This document shows, piece by piece, positions 47,040-57,910 of a DNA stretch of 64,000 bases (position 1 is its first letter; every line of letters begins with the position of its first letter). The position numbers and the translations under genes were made by a program. The notes under the pieces were generated by a model that saw only the letters and a list, made by a program, of their open reading frames with translations, had not been told where the DNA came from and made no database searches. The stretch is from Oehlia diaphana (taxonomy: Eukaryota > Glomeromycota > Glomeromycetes > Glomerales > Glomeraceae): positions 1 through 64,000 of the forward strand of contig QZLH01000556.1 in assembly GCA_003833135.1 (NCBI GenBank). Reading direction: 5' to 3'.

Positions 47040-47720
47040 GCGATGTCGATGAATTTACATCAAATAATATAGGAAATGGAGTTTTTATCATCTGATCCCG
47101 GTTAAAAGTTCTTGAGAATCCGAATAAGATTGATTGTATATTGAAGTGCTTTAAGATTATTAACCTTATATGGACTATCAAGTTTCAGGAGCTTCACCAA
47201 ATTCTACACGCACGTCTTGGTTTATTCGTTAAGTCAGTCACATGATAATAATAAAATTGTAAAATCTGTACCACCTGTTGCAAAGCCAATAACAAACGGT
47301 AAATCACCAAAGGCAAGCGTGTTCCAAAAGCTAATGTAACTACTTAATTCTTGCAATTAACTATGAATATCTTTCAACTCGCCCATCATTACAAGTATAT
47401 TTTTATAATAAACTGTGACATCTGGTCGAACTCTCTTTTGTGACACAATTCTAATCCACAATCACTAATAAACATCCCAACAACTTTAATTATTCTATAA
47501 ATTGATTGTTGAAAAATATCAACTGTTTCTGCTTCCTGGTTAATCTTTTCTCTAAAGAAATTCATAGTGCAACCAACAACATTACATAAATCAGGAAGAT
47601 AGTCAGCCTCATTGTTATCAAGATAATTAGAATAATTAATAGAATAAAGGGGTGGACTGGCAATTCTTTAGTAGTGGTTCATTAAGGCACTGGTTAATAT
47701 TATCACAACTGACTGGATGA
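47040..47720 (-). pseudogene. Decayed gene with PD-(D/E)XK-like nuclease block
   Basis: On the minus strand, from 47720 downwards: DHPVSCDNINQCLNEPLLKN; then, in another frame, YLPDLCNVVGCTMNFFREK and IIKVVGMFISDCGLELCHKR. After a further frameshift comes RPDVTVYYKNILVMMGELK, which has the PD…(D/E)-x-K spacing, then SYISFWNTLAFGDLPFVIGF and finally LKALQYTINLIRILK. In Rhizophagus, similar text occurs in Crinkler-type proteins that combine a restriction-nuclease-like domain with a kinase (from memory). Frameshifts and stops make it a pseudogene. Confidence 0.55.
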
Positions 47721-47953
47721 TCAAAAGGATGCGTTTATATATATATATTTCCTAGAGTTAAATCTTCTATGAGTTTGTAAAGGAAAAAGAATATGATCGT
47801 TAATATTAAAATCAAATAAAGCTATACTAGAAACAAACCTAACCTTTGAGCTTTAACCTTTTGTTTGGAATATCTAAAAAAGAGCTGAGCTTTATCCTTT
47901 TATTTGGAAAAGATTTAACATGATCATGTATCGGCTTAGACTAAAACAGTATA

Positions 47954-48310
47954 CAGTCAGACCTCTATGTACCGATATCCTATGTACCGATAATTGCCCG
48001 TACCGATAAATTTCTATGTCCTGTTTCACAATAATAAAAAACCACATTGTACCGATATTCTATCCGGCATCACGTGATTTTTGTAATTATAATAAATCGT
48101 GTATCAGGCAAAAAAATCGTGTATCAGGAAAAAATTCTTGTATCAGGCAATATTCAAATCACGATAACTGTTATATTGGGTAAATCAAGTTTGATCAGTT
48201 TGTCTCGAGCCCCGAGATCAATCAATCAAACTTGATTTACCCAATAACTATCGTATATATAGTTTCACGATGTAACAAGTACCGATACTTTTCTTTGCCC
48301 CTAATAATTA
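47954..48310 (+). mobile_element. Pogo-like terminal sequence with tgtaccgata repeats
   Basis: TA at 47952-47953 is followed by cagtcagacctctatgtacc and then several (t)gtaccgata words (to about 48060, and again near 48280). It resembles a pogo/Fot1-type end. No transposase and no clear opposite end are present. A three-fold cgtgtatcaggcaa repeat lies at 48108-48150. Confidence 0.5.
48174..48246. repeat. Perfect 22-bp hairpin with a nested stem
   Basis: Arms 48174-48195 and 48225-48246 are perfect reverse complements (core attgggtaaatcaagtttga). The 29-nt loop contains a second stem, tctcg/cgaga. Flanking cgata words continue the symmetry imperfectly. Confidence 0.85.
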
Positions 48311-48484
48311 ATACGTAGGTTTCACTGGTATTAATTCGGGCCAACACTATAAATTTGGCCGGAGTTAACATAAGGTTCCATATCACGTGTCATTTTAATA
48401 TGTTAGCTATCTGGAGTTTGCATAATGCTGGCAAGAATTGGATTTTGGCCCGCATTATGATTCACTGATGACGGTATATCAGAT

Positions 48485-48820
48485 ATGTATATTTTCCCCA
48501 AACCGGAAGTATGTATAACTGGAGGAACAATAACTTTTGATCGAGGTCAAAAAGATGACTTTAAGCAGGGCTTCGCAAAAGCCACTGTGCAGATGGAATC
48601 ATCATTAGGTCATAAGCGCAAAGCAAATGAAATAGATGACAATATGGTTTGGATAAGGTATGGGATTGTAACTGATGGTACTTCATGGAATGTAGGCTAG
48701 ATAGTGAAAGGAAACCATCATTTAAGCAAATGACTGATATATAATGATGGTTACACTTGAAAGACATCAATGAACAACGGATAAAATTGATACAAATTTA
48801 TGAGGATGGTAGGTGTTTTC
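48485..48820 (+). pseudogene. Fragment of a Crinkler-type/REase-like gene family (tentative)
   Basis: The open frame from 48485 contains CITGGTITFDRG, KATVQMESSLGHKRKANEID and RYGIVTDGTSWN. After a frameshift it continues with LDSERKPSFKQMTD and then DINEQRIKLIQIYEDGRCFP. I recall comparable text (VQMESSL…KRKA…GIVTDAEKW…SFKLS) in Rhizophagus Crinkler-like proteins. There is no convincing start codon context and the frame is broken, so it is a remnant. It sits next to a pogo-like end at 48847. Confidence 0.4.
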
Positions 48821-48844
48821 CGAGACAGAGGACACAAGTTAGAA

Positions 48845-48900
48845 TACAGTCGGACCTCGATATACTGATGTACGTGATTCAATTCCATAGTCAAGATTCC
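48845..48900 (+). mobile_element. Second pogo-like end
   Basis: TA followed by cagtcggacctcgatatact at 48847. Same orientation as the end at 47954. No matching opposite end is seen. Confidence 0.45.
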
Positions 48901-49319
48901 CACGTCCATTTTTACCTCGACTAACTTCTTAGGTACTATTTTTATTTTGCTTTTAAACGAATGATTAGGACAAATGAAAGATCATGAAGGGAAAATATGT
49001 TGGTATAGCTGATAGGTAGTTTAGATGAACCGCAAGTATTAATGTAGGAATACCATTTCACTTGTAAATTTACGTATAATGCTTGCGAGCGGAATCATCT
49101 AATTTATTTACTGCATCGTAAAAAATTCAAGCCGAAAATGCTATATATTGTAGTATCAATGTATCAAGAATATTTTACGTGACATATTAAGACGTCTTTG
49201 TGAATAAACAAAGTGAGATCTAAAGTCCTACTTGAGTAAAAATTATTTTAAATAAATCACGTTCTATGTGGAAGTTGTTATCGAATATGCAATCCGAACT
49301 TGATTTATGAAACAACGCT

Positions 49320-50280
49320 CCTGGCTGGGAATGCCGAGATTAAGGCCAAAAATGTTAAGGTTAAAGCTGAAAACGCTAAACTAAGACAGGTTATGGAAGA
49401 AAATGAGGCCAGGAAGAGCATAGTGATAAAGAAAAGGCTAAACTTATTGCGGGGCTAAATTATGATGTTGACGTTGCAACATGGCCTAGTTCATTTAAGT
49501 CTAATTCGGTAGAGGATAAGAAGACTAATGAATCTTAGTTTCGGTGAGTAAAAGAAAGAGGTTAGTAAAATGATGAGACAGAGAAGAAGCTTTTCCGCTA
49601 GTCAGCAATTTCATGCAAGAACAGGACGAGCATTCAATTTCTCAAATACTTCCGATATACTGGGCCCTAGACCAAATGATTCTGTGGAAACCGAAACCGA
49701 TACAAGCGGTTCACGATAATCGAGAGAAAAGATACCAGAGACATCATCTCAAGTACTACCCAAAGAAACAAAAGTTTCCCACAATTATATAAGAGCCAAG
49801 ATTTTATACAACAAGTGTCTTCGGAATTATTGGATGAAGATGATATCCAAGTTATTGATGGAAGTTAAGAGCTTACAATTGACATGACAATAGAAGTTGA
49901 GCTTGCTCATTTATTTCTAATAATAAGTATTGAAGGCAGGAAAGAACATTACGCAAGCTGAACAAAAAGAGATTTCATGTCGCCATTCGCATGTGAATGC
50001 GGACCTACTGATATTACCGATGCTTGATTATCACTATTATGGTCCCAAGAACAAAGTACTAAGATGCTAAGCATTAATGATGAGAAAGGGAGAATTTATA
50101 TAATTTGTATCGTGAACTTGAAATTGAAGAACATAAATAAAGAGAGACTTAAATGAATTATAACATATTCGCCAGGATTATTCTATCTTTTTTCCAAATA
50201 GCAAAATTCTGATTTATACAAAATTTGGTAAAATAAATATTCTTAGATTAAATAAATTAGATTTCATTATACAATATTAA
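49320..50280 (+). pseudogene. Decayed coiled-coil protein gene
   Basis: The plus strand reads NAEIKAKNVKVKAENAKLRQ, a heptad-like Lys/Glu/Asn coiled coil. After frameshifts and stops come QQVSSELLDEDDIQVIDGS, then RIYNLYRELEIEEHK and ARIILSFFQIAKF. NAEL/ENAKL coiled-coil proteins are a common Rhizophagus family (from memory). At least five breaks are present. Confidence 0.5.
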
Positions 50281-51042
50281 ATAACTTGAATGGCGGAGCG
50301 GAATAAATTTTTTTCTATTTTTTATTAAAGTATTTGAACGATGAATTTTAAAGCAAATTAATAATTAATCTTAGTTCTGAGTTGTAGCCTGTAGGTAACC
50401 AGATACTATATCTCAGTCAGTAGTAGCGTCGTTACGTTCTAGATTGATCATATGACAATACCATAAGTCCATAATAGTTTTTTTTTTTTTGCGATCTTGC
50501 TTTTTGTATGATTTCTAAGTAGTTTTATTGTTTTTTTATTTTTATTTTTTATTTTTTTTTCTCTACTATAAACAAGTGATTAATTTTTGACACAATCTAT
50601 AATTATCGGCTATTGCCCTGATGGTTGTGGGATTAAAATTAACGATGATTCTGATTGTTTTTTGTCCCCTCTGATTGTGATTCTTTAAGCAGGGGCGTTA
50701 TGTGTACCTATTATAAACCGAATACATACCTTTTTCGCGACGGAATTTACGTATTGGATTTCAATATTATGATAAGCTTGAATTCATCAAATTCATATAC
50801 AAATAAAGTATAATAATTTGGAACCCGTTTTCTCTAATTATCTCAGGCGTGAAAACAAAACTAAATAGGTAAATGTTTATTAAGACGATTTTTGGATAAT
50901 TTTAATAAATATCAAATGAACAAGAATTTTTCAAATAGTGATTCGATTAATAACGTTATTTGATATACATTAAAAAATCACATCATTATCGCATACTCGT
51001 GCACGCTCCCTCTATGTATAAATCTTAGTTTACATATTAATT
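50281..51042. other. Downstream flank of protease C
   Basis: AT-rich. From about 50750 it is the source of, or copy of, the flank duplicated at 46030-46280. No gene. Confidence 0.45.
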
Positions 51043-52434
51043 TTATATATAACTATTATAATTAAAAGTTAATAATATACAAATTAAAAATAATGTTAAA
51101 TTAAAACTAATATTATTAATAATTGAAAAAGAATCATTCCCATCATTATAACTAGATAATATAACTGGAGGAATATAATCTTTTTTGACTTCATACCTAA
51201 TAAATAAAAAAATGTTCATACTTAAAAAGAAATTATAATTTAATAAAATAAAATAAAATTAATAAAAAATTACTTACCCCAATATTTCAAAAAGAAGTCT
51301 CAATTTTGGACCTATTGGACCAGTGGTGTTAGCACTACCAGCTTTAAACATCATTTGACCAAGAGTAGATCTTGGAGGATATGTAAACATCATTAAGAAA
51401 TCACTAGTACTCAAATAAGTTTGAAGATCTACATGAGCGATACTTGAACCTTGAGCAAAGGGAACTATACTTGTTTCTAATATAAAATCATCATCTTTAG
51501 TTAATCGAAACCTCATTGCACCTTGCGTAACTGCACTTTTATACGCTTCTTGAGAAAATGAAAATTGTGGTGAAGCAATAAATGAGTTAATAAAATCAGT
51601 TTCTTGCATCTCCATATTAATCGGAAATTTATTTAACTCATCAGTTATAGATGTAAGTGGTTTTCCACTTGGTAATAGAACTATGTATTTATCGAATATT
51701 GATTCTAAGAATTGTCCATTAGCAGCGATAGGAAATCCTTCAGGCGTAGATGTAGGCATGGTAAATGAAGGTCCGATAAGAGGTATTAATGCCTCACCCA
51801 CATTATTATTCCAAGCGGTCGAAAACCCTAATCCGTGTATCAATTCATGAACGACAACATATAAAATGTCGACTCGTCTTTTTGGCATGGGTAACGGATC
51901 TCCTTCAAACCAATAACTTGCATTTGAATTAAACATTGCCAAAATTTCATTTTTTTTAAATTGTGGATGTTCTGGTAAATTCATTTGTTTATATAATGCT
52001 TGTGGATATAATCTAACTTTATCATCTGTAGGACCTTGATATGGAAGTAATCTTGCTGGTCCCGCTGATCCTAATGTTGTTTTTCCCTTGTCACAATATC
52101 CATATGTCGTACAAAAATTTAAAAACTGTGCATCAACACTTATAACTGCTTTTAAATTTAATGTTGCTGTTATAAATTTACCTGCCGTAACAAATACTTT
52201 TTCAACTTTGTCACATAGTACCGAATCGTCGATTAAACAACTAAAATCAACAGCAAACATATTGTCCAACGTTGGTTGTGTTTGTCTTTTATCATTAGAT
52301 GATACCATTGGACAATCAACAATTTTGGTTTCACCATTTAATGGGCTTAAATAATCCAGGCATTTTTCTGATAATGACATTGGTGTTAAACATGATAACC
52401 CTATTATAATGATAAAATAAATCAATATAATCAT
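51043..52434 (-). CDS. Metalloprotease-like paralog C (HExxHGLGF), predicted GPI-anchored
   Basis: Exon 1 is 52434-51278 and exon 2 is 51196-51043, 436 residues. It starts MIIL rather than the MKIL of the others but still has a signal peptide (1-22). The propeptide has C25 and C41, with KRQ at 49-51. HELIHGLGF is at 196-204 and SSIAHVDLQTY lies distally. The segment between them is shorter than in paralogs A and E: the QLT..QI stretch before LETS is missing. Exon 2 encodes GYEVKKDYIPP, a short Ser/Asn spacer and a hydrophobic tail (LTLFLICILLTF). A truncated copy of this gene's 3' end is at 46.7-47.0 kb. Confidence 0.85.
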
Positions 52435-52537
52435 TTTTTTTTTTTAAAAAAAAAAAATAATAAGAAATAAAAAAGGTTGAATGGCTTTAAAAAAATGAAG
52501 GATATATATATATATATATTCATACACATATATGCAC

Positions 52538-52550
52538 TTTATATATAAAA
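52538..52550 (-). promoter_or_regulatory. TATA-like element upstream of protease C
   Basis: tttatatataaaa about 105 nt upstream of the start codon, next to a TA microsatellite at 52502-52519. Position is the only support. Confidence 0.3.
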
Positions 52551-52967
52551 TCAAACGTTACATTTATTGGCTGCATCACAGTAGATGTGATTAGATCCGG
52601 CATATTGTAACCTATCACAGTGTCACACCCGGCGGATGCGATTTTTTTTATCGATTGTGCCCAAATATTATTATCACTACTATTTTCAATGAAATTCCAA
52701 TCAACAAATGTTAGCGATCAAAATTCAATGCGATCAAAATTCCATTTAAAAAAGCAATCACCTCTATAGAATAAATTTTTCCGAAGGATGAGGTAATAAA
52801 ATAGGAAAATAATCTTTGCAAAGAATTTTATAGTAGCGGCAATGTGAAAAATTTTTTGATAAAAAATTGTTTACTATTTATTGTGCTCCCAATTCGTCTA
52901 GAAACAAAATAATGTCAGCCTCGACATATATTTCGACAGCAAAAGTTCAATTTTTACAACCTTCAAA

Positions 52968-53288
52968 ATGAAATGTGAATTTGTGCAACATGAAAATTAT
53001 TTACAAATACAGTATTTCGGTAATCCATACATCCTAAAATATAATAGTGCCAATTTTATTGAGGAATTAAGAATGGTTTGGTTTAGGACAAAAAAGTTAC
53101 AAAATACAAAAGTTTTTATTTTAAAATGGTATTATAACGATCAATATTATGAACGATTAATTTTCGAATCATCTGTTATCGTTATGAATTCACTCATCGA
53201 ATATATAGTTTCCTTGGTTTCTTGTAGAATAATAAATTCATCAATTACTAATTTTACAAGAGAAAATCATTATAACCTATATCAATGA
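52968..53288 (+). CDS. Hypothetical small protein, unrecognised
   Basis: A 106-codon frame starting MKCEFVQHENYLQIQYFGNP and rich in Tyr, Ile and Phe, with FILKWYYNDQYYERLIFESS in the middle. Codon-like composition is better than in random frames here, but there is no recognisable domain, signal peptide or paralog in the window. It lies 108 nt beyond the 3' end of convergent protease D (stop at 53396). It could be a small orphan gene or chance. Confidence 0.35.
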   Translation: MKCEFVQHENYLQIQYFGNPYILKYNSANFIEELRMVWFRTKKLQNTKVFILKWYYNDQYYERLIFESSVIVMNSLIEYIVSLVSCRIINSSITNFTRENHYNLYQ

Positions 53289-53395
53289 ATGTACACAATA
53301 AATTACTATAAAGACAAAGGAATATCTTAATATATATGATATTAACCTCAAATATACACAACCTAATTACCAATTATTTCTCAATTAATATATGT

Positions 53396-54868
53396 CTAAT
53401 ATTTTGAATAAATACTATACGTAAAAGATAATAATATACAAATTAATGATAATAAAAAATTGAAATTAATGAGAGAAGAATCGTTCTTTTCAATATTATT
53501 AGTATCAGATGGCTGAGGTTTAATTGTATTAGAAGGAATAGATGTTTTGGAAGCCTTGTTAAAAGGGGTCTCATTGTTAGATTGTAAGCTAGATAATTTA
53601 ACTGGAGGAATATAATCTTTTTTAACTTCATAACTAAATGTTTAAAAAATTAAAAAATTATTAAAAGTATTAAGGTTAACTACTTTAAAAGATTTTAGAA
53701 CTTACCCCAAAGTTCCCAAAAGAAGCCTTAATTTAGGGCCAATTGGACCAGTAGTATTAGTGCTACCTGCATTAAACATCATTTGTCCAAGAGATATTTT
53801 TGGGTAACTATACATCATCAAAAAATCACTACTATTAAAATAAGTTTGAGTATCAACATGTGCAAGACTTGAACCACGTAGAAAAGGATTTAAACTAGTT
53901 TCTAATAAAATGACATCGTCTTGAGTTATTTGAGTATTAGGTTGTAAATTGGGTGTAATTAAAAAACCAATTGTACCATGAGTAACAGCATTTTTATATA
54001 AATCTTTTGCTATAGGAAATTGTGGTGATTTCGAAAATGAACTAATTAATTCATCATCAGTTATACCTAATTTAATCGGAAATTTATTTAATTCGTCTGC
54101 GATAGATGTAAGTGATTTTCCGCTTGGTAATAATACTAAATTTTTATCAAATCCAAATTCAAAAAATTGTCCTTTAGTTTCAGTTGAAAAATACCCGGGA
54201 ACAGGTGTTATTGCTTGTATATCAAAATAATCCCTCCATGCAGTTGTAAACCCTAAACCATGAATCAATTCATGAATTGTAACATATAACATATCAGAAG
54301 TGTTTTTTAATGTATATAATGGATCCCCTTCAAACCAAAAATCCGCATTTGAATTAAATGATGTTATAATATCACTTGGACCAAACTGTGGATGTTCTGG
54401 TAATTCTAATTGTTTCAAAAATGCTTGTGGATATAATCTTATTTTACCATCCGTATCTGTACTTGGAATCATCCTTGCTGGCCTTGTTGATCCTAATATC
54501 ACTTTTTCTTGACCACAATCTCCATATGTTAAACAATAATTTAAAAATTGTGCATCAACAGTTATAGCTGTTTTTAGGTTTAATGTTGCTGTTATAAATT
54601 TTCCTGCTGTAATTAATACATTTTCAACTTTATCACACGTTATCTTATCATTAGTTAGACATTTAAAATTTATTATAAACATTAAATCATTCGATGTTGG
54701 AATTGATTGTCGTTTATTATTGGTTGTTACCATTGGACAATCAATAACTTTAGTTTCATATCGATATACTGGTCTTAAATATTCTAGACATTTTTGTGAT
54801 AAAATTAATTGTGTTAAACAAATTAAACAGATTAGGAAAATGAAAGAAATTGTTGATAAAATTTTCAT
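53396..54868 (-). CDS. Metalloprotease-like paralog D (HExxHGLGF), predicted GPI-anchored
   Basis: Exon 1 is 54868-53706 and exon 2 is 53633-53396, 466 residues. I chose the ATG at 54868 because MKILSTISF matches the paralogs; an upstream in-frame ATG (54889) adds seven residues. Propeptide cysteines lie near 27 and 44, and KRQ at 52-54. HELIHGLGF at 199-207. Distally, SSLAHVDTQTYFNSSDFLMM. Exon 2 is the longest of the five: GYEVKKDYIPPVKLSS, a Ser/Thr/Asn/Pro-rich spacer of about 45 residues (likely O-glycosylated, by inference), then the hydrophobic tail FNFLLSLICILLSF. It lies about 960 bp upstream of paralog C on the same strand. Confidence 0.85.
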
Positions 54869-56570
54869 TTTAAGATAATTGATAAACAAATTCGTAAAAT
54901 TAGGTTATTTTTATGCTTCAAAAAAATCGAGGGATATCCTTTTTATATAAAATTTAATTTAACTTTATAAGTTTAATTTTTCCTTTTATATATATTTTAT
55001 TTTTATAATAAAAAAGGGTCCTCCCGGAACGATCATCCCGATTGTCAGTATACGTTAAGGTAATACTTACCAAATAATTGATTAAAATCATCTGATCAAC
55101 ATTTGGTTTATACCCGTATGACGTCAATACTTACACTAATTTTGTATTACGTATTACCAAGAATATTCTTTGAATTTAGATACACGAACAATTATTGGTA
55201 TTGTTAAGGAATGATCGTCAAATAGCCAAAAGTTTTCCATAGAACAACTATTAGAACATTCGGTATTACTTCCATTTTGGCCCGAATTAGAAATAATATC
55301 GCGATAAATTTTTGTATATTTACAAAAAAAATTCCTAATAATAATGATAATATATGGAATTCAATGTGTAGTATATTATAATTGCTGTAAAGCGGTTTCC
55401 ATATTCTAAAGGATTAAAAAAAAAGGAGTAAGAAAAATTCCCTTCACTTTTATATGTCGAAATTTTTTGTACAAAATAATAATAATTGACAACTCCCGTC
55501 GCTCATATGGTGAGTATTTGGGAGCATTAATCTTTTTTGTGTTCCAAACATCTACGCCCATGATCTTCAGTAATAATTTCATAAAAATTATGTCACACAG
55601 TAATTTTTTTACTAGTATGACTGAAATCAAAAATAATTTTATTTGGTCTTATTCTAATTATATTTAAAAGTTATAAAAGAATTAAATGTATCTAGATGTG
55701 AATCGAAATCAAAGGATCGTCAAATGCGATTTTCAACATTCAAAATTATTTCATGCGATTGGATTTCTTTGTGTTACTCACTTGATCATTTGAATATCAA
55801 ATTATTTCGAGAGATACAAGTTCATTTTTAAGAGCTTCGAAGTTTGTCTGGTTCTTTCTCAAGTGATTTTTTCAATAACGACTTTCTAAAAGAACGAAAA
55901 AAATTTATGTAGTTGTTGTCGCTTAACTTGATTTGATGTTTTGAAAATTTAAACAGACACGAGGATAAATTGATTTAAAAATTGGTGAAATATTCAATTG
56001 GTATCTATTTTATTTTTTATTTTTAAAAGTTTTGAGACCATTCTGAGTAAACGAAAAAGTTACGCGGTATAGTCGATATACGTTCCAATAATAATAATTT
56101 ATTTATACCTTAGTCTATAAAAGTTTAAAGGTATCGAAATCAGCAAAATAACTCTAATTTACATGCATGCTGATGTTCAAAATATAAATAAAAAAAACGT
56201 GTGTGAAGATCGTACTACACAGTGTATTTTTTTTTATAGCTAGAATCAAATGTTTTTATAGAAGTTTAAATAAATAAATAAAAAAAGAGAGAAAGTTCTA
56301 AAAAATAATAACCTGTTCGTATCAGGATAATGACTGGTTAATTAATCGGTTGGTTCCATTATCGAATTATATTGCATCGTAATTTTCCTTATCCAAATGT
56401 GAATTTTAAAACTAATAAAATTTCGTAAATGATAGTCATTGCAAATTTTCATATATAAATAAAAATGATTTTCGTACTGAGACCCTGACTCTCTCCTTAC
56501 GCCGATCCCCCCCTAATCTCGGTGATGAATGTGGTATAATTTTACGTGCGAGTTAGAGATAGTGTTACCA
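54869..56570. other. Upstream of protease D, otherwise gene-free
   Basis: A tttatataaaa box (54942-54952) lies about 75 nt upstream of protease D. A ttggcccgaatta motif is at 55278. No gene recognised. Confidence 0.4.
54942..54952 (-). promoter_or_regulatory. TATA-like box of protease D
   Basis: tttatataaaa 74-84 nt upstream of the chosen start codon. Similar to the boxes in front of paralogs B and E. Confidence 0.4.
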
Positions 56571-56574
56571 ATCC

Positions 56575-56825
56575 GCGGATTTATCCGATTCCAGATTGGA
56601 TCCGGATGAAGATACGAATGATTCACATCTGCTATTTCTCAATATAATTCCGGATCCATTCGTTTGATTAGTACTGTTTTATAGTAACGGATCCATTCGC
56701 ATAGTTATCCTGATCATCCGTTATTTACGGATCGGTCATCCGGATTTTATATTGAAATTCATCCGGATCATCCATTTATTTCCGGACCGGATTAAACGGA
56801 TGACGAATCCATCCGGGTCGTAAAT
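56575..56825. repeat. Interspersed (c)cggatcatcc-type repeat block
   Basis: About ten variants of ggat(c)cgg/atccggat occur in 250 nt, including cggatttatccgatt, ttggatccggatga, gatcatccgttatttacgga and atgacgaatccatccgg, several in opposite orientations. The block is much richer in CpG than its surroundings. Confidence 0.75.
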
Positions 56826-57559
56826 ATAGAATACGAGATTGAAAAGTTTTTATGATTTTTACAAAAAGCTTAATATTTTAATTATAAATGAATTTGATGA
56901 AATACTTTAAATATGAGATGATAGGATTTTGTAATACTATATGGACGCCGTACGATAGGAGTCATAGAGTGGTACGGCATGATGCTTTGAGCAATTTTAT
57001 AGGTAATCATGGTTCACTCTTAAAGAAGTTCTTTATGGACCTCATGGAGGCGCAAAATAAACCATTCTATTAGTGAAACGCGATCAACCAAATAAACCCA
57101 AAAATTTTATGGGGATATTTCATGTTACACAAAAAATCAAACGAATCAATAAACAAAACTCGACTCAAAAATGCATTCGACCAGAATTGAACAGGGCTAG
57201 TGCTTCAATAAAGAAAACATAAGTTAACTTTTGACTAACAGTATTAACGATAGAAGCAAATTATCTGTAGAATTTTTCCATAAATGTGAGCAAATAATTA
57301 ACATGACTCAGGAACTCGCGTTTAATGGCCTAGAATCTAGTTACTCTCAAAGTATGTCATATATTTCTTTTTATTTCGTTTATTTCTTTTAAAACATTTT
57401 ACAGAACAATAAAGTTTCATCATATTGGGTACAAAAATATAATAATAAGTTTTGGCACTTTATTTTGTTAATTTAGTTTTCAGATAGTTTTTAAAATCAG
57501 CTTCCATTGGTTCATTAACGTTAAAGAGATAATTCGTAAATACTATCCCGTTTAGAAAC
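56826..57559. other. Intergenic, nothing recognised
   Basis: A 61-codon frame at 56888 has no family resemblance. The rest is AT-rich. Confidence 0.4.
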
Positions 57560-57910
57560 TGCTGACATAAAATAAGAAAATTGTTATGCATGTCGTTATT
57601 ACCCCTAACAAGAAGTAAAAAATATTATTTTGATTGTTCCAGCTGTCCTGCTCTTCTCGTTCTTTTTCTCATTCTTTTACCTATCCATCCAGCTGAATGA
57701 GTTCTAAAAAATCTGAGATATTATATCCAAGCAAATCTTCTTTATCACCTAATAATTAAACAGATCTGATACTCTAAATGGTTTACTTGTTTTTCTAATT
57801 CCATAATATGATCATTTTGTTCCTCCATTAATTCAAATGTATTCTTTAGAATACTTTCTAGTTTTCCAATTTTTTCTAAACATATATTTTTCAAGACACT
57901 GCCTTGTGCT
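57560..57910 (-). pseudogene. Coiled-coil protein remnant
   Basis: The minus strand reads LKNICLEKIGKLESILKNTF, ELMEEQNDHIMELEKQVNHL and EYQICLI (heptad-spaced Leu/Ile). After a frameshift it reads KEDLLGYNISDFLELIQLDG and then EKEREEQDSWNN. Stops and a frameshift break it. A short stretch nearby (57465-57530) is repeated near 58135-58190. Family not recognised. Confidence 0.45.
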
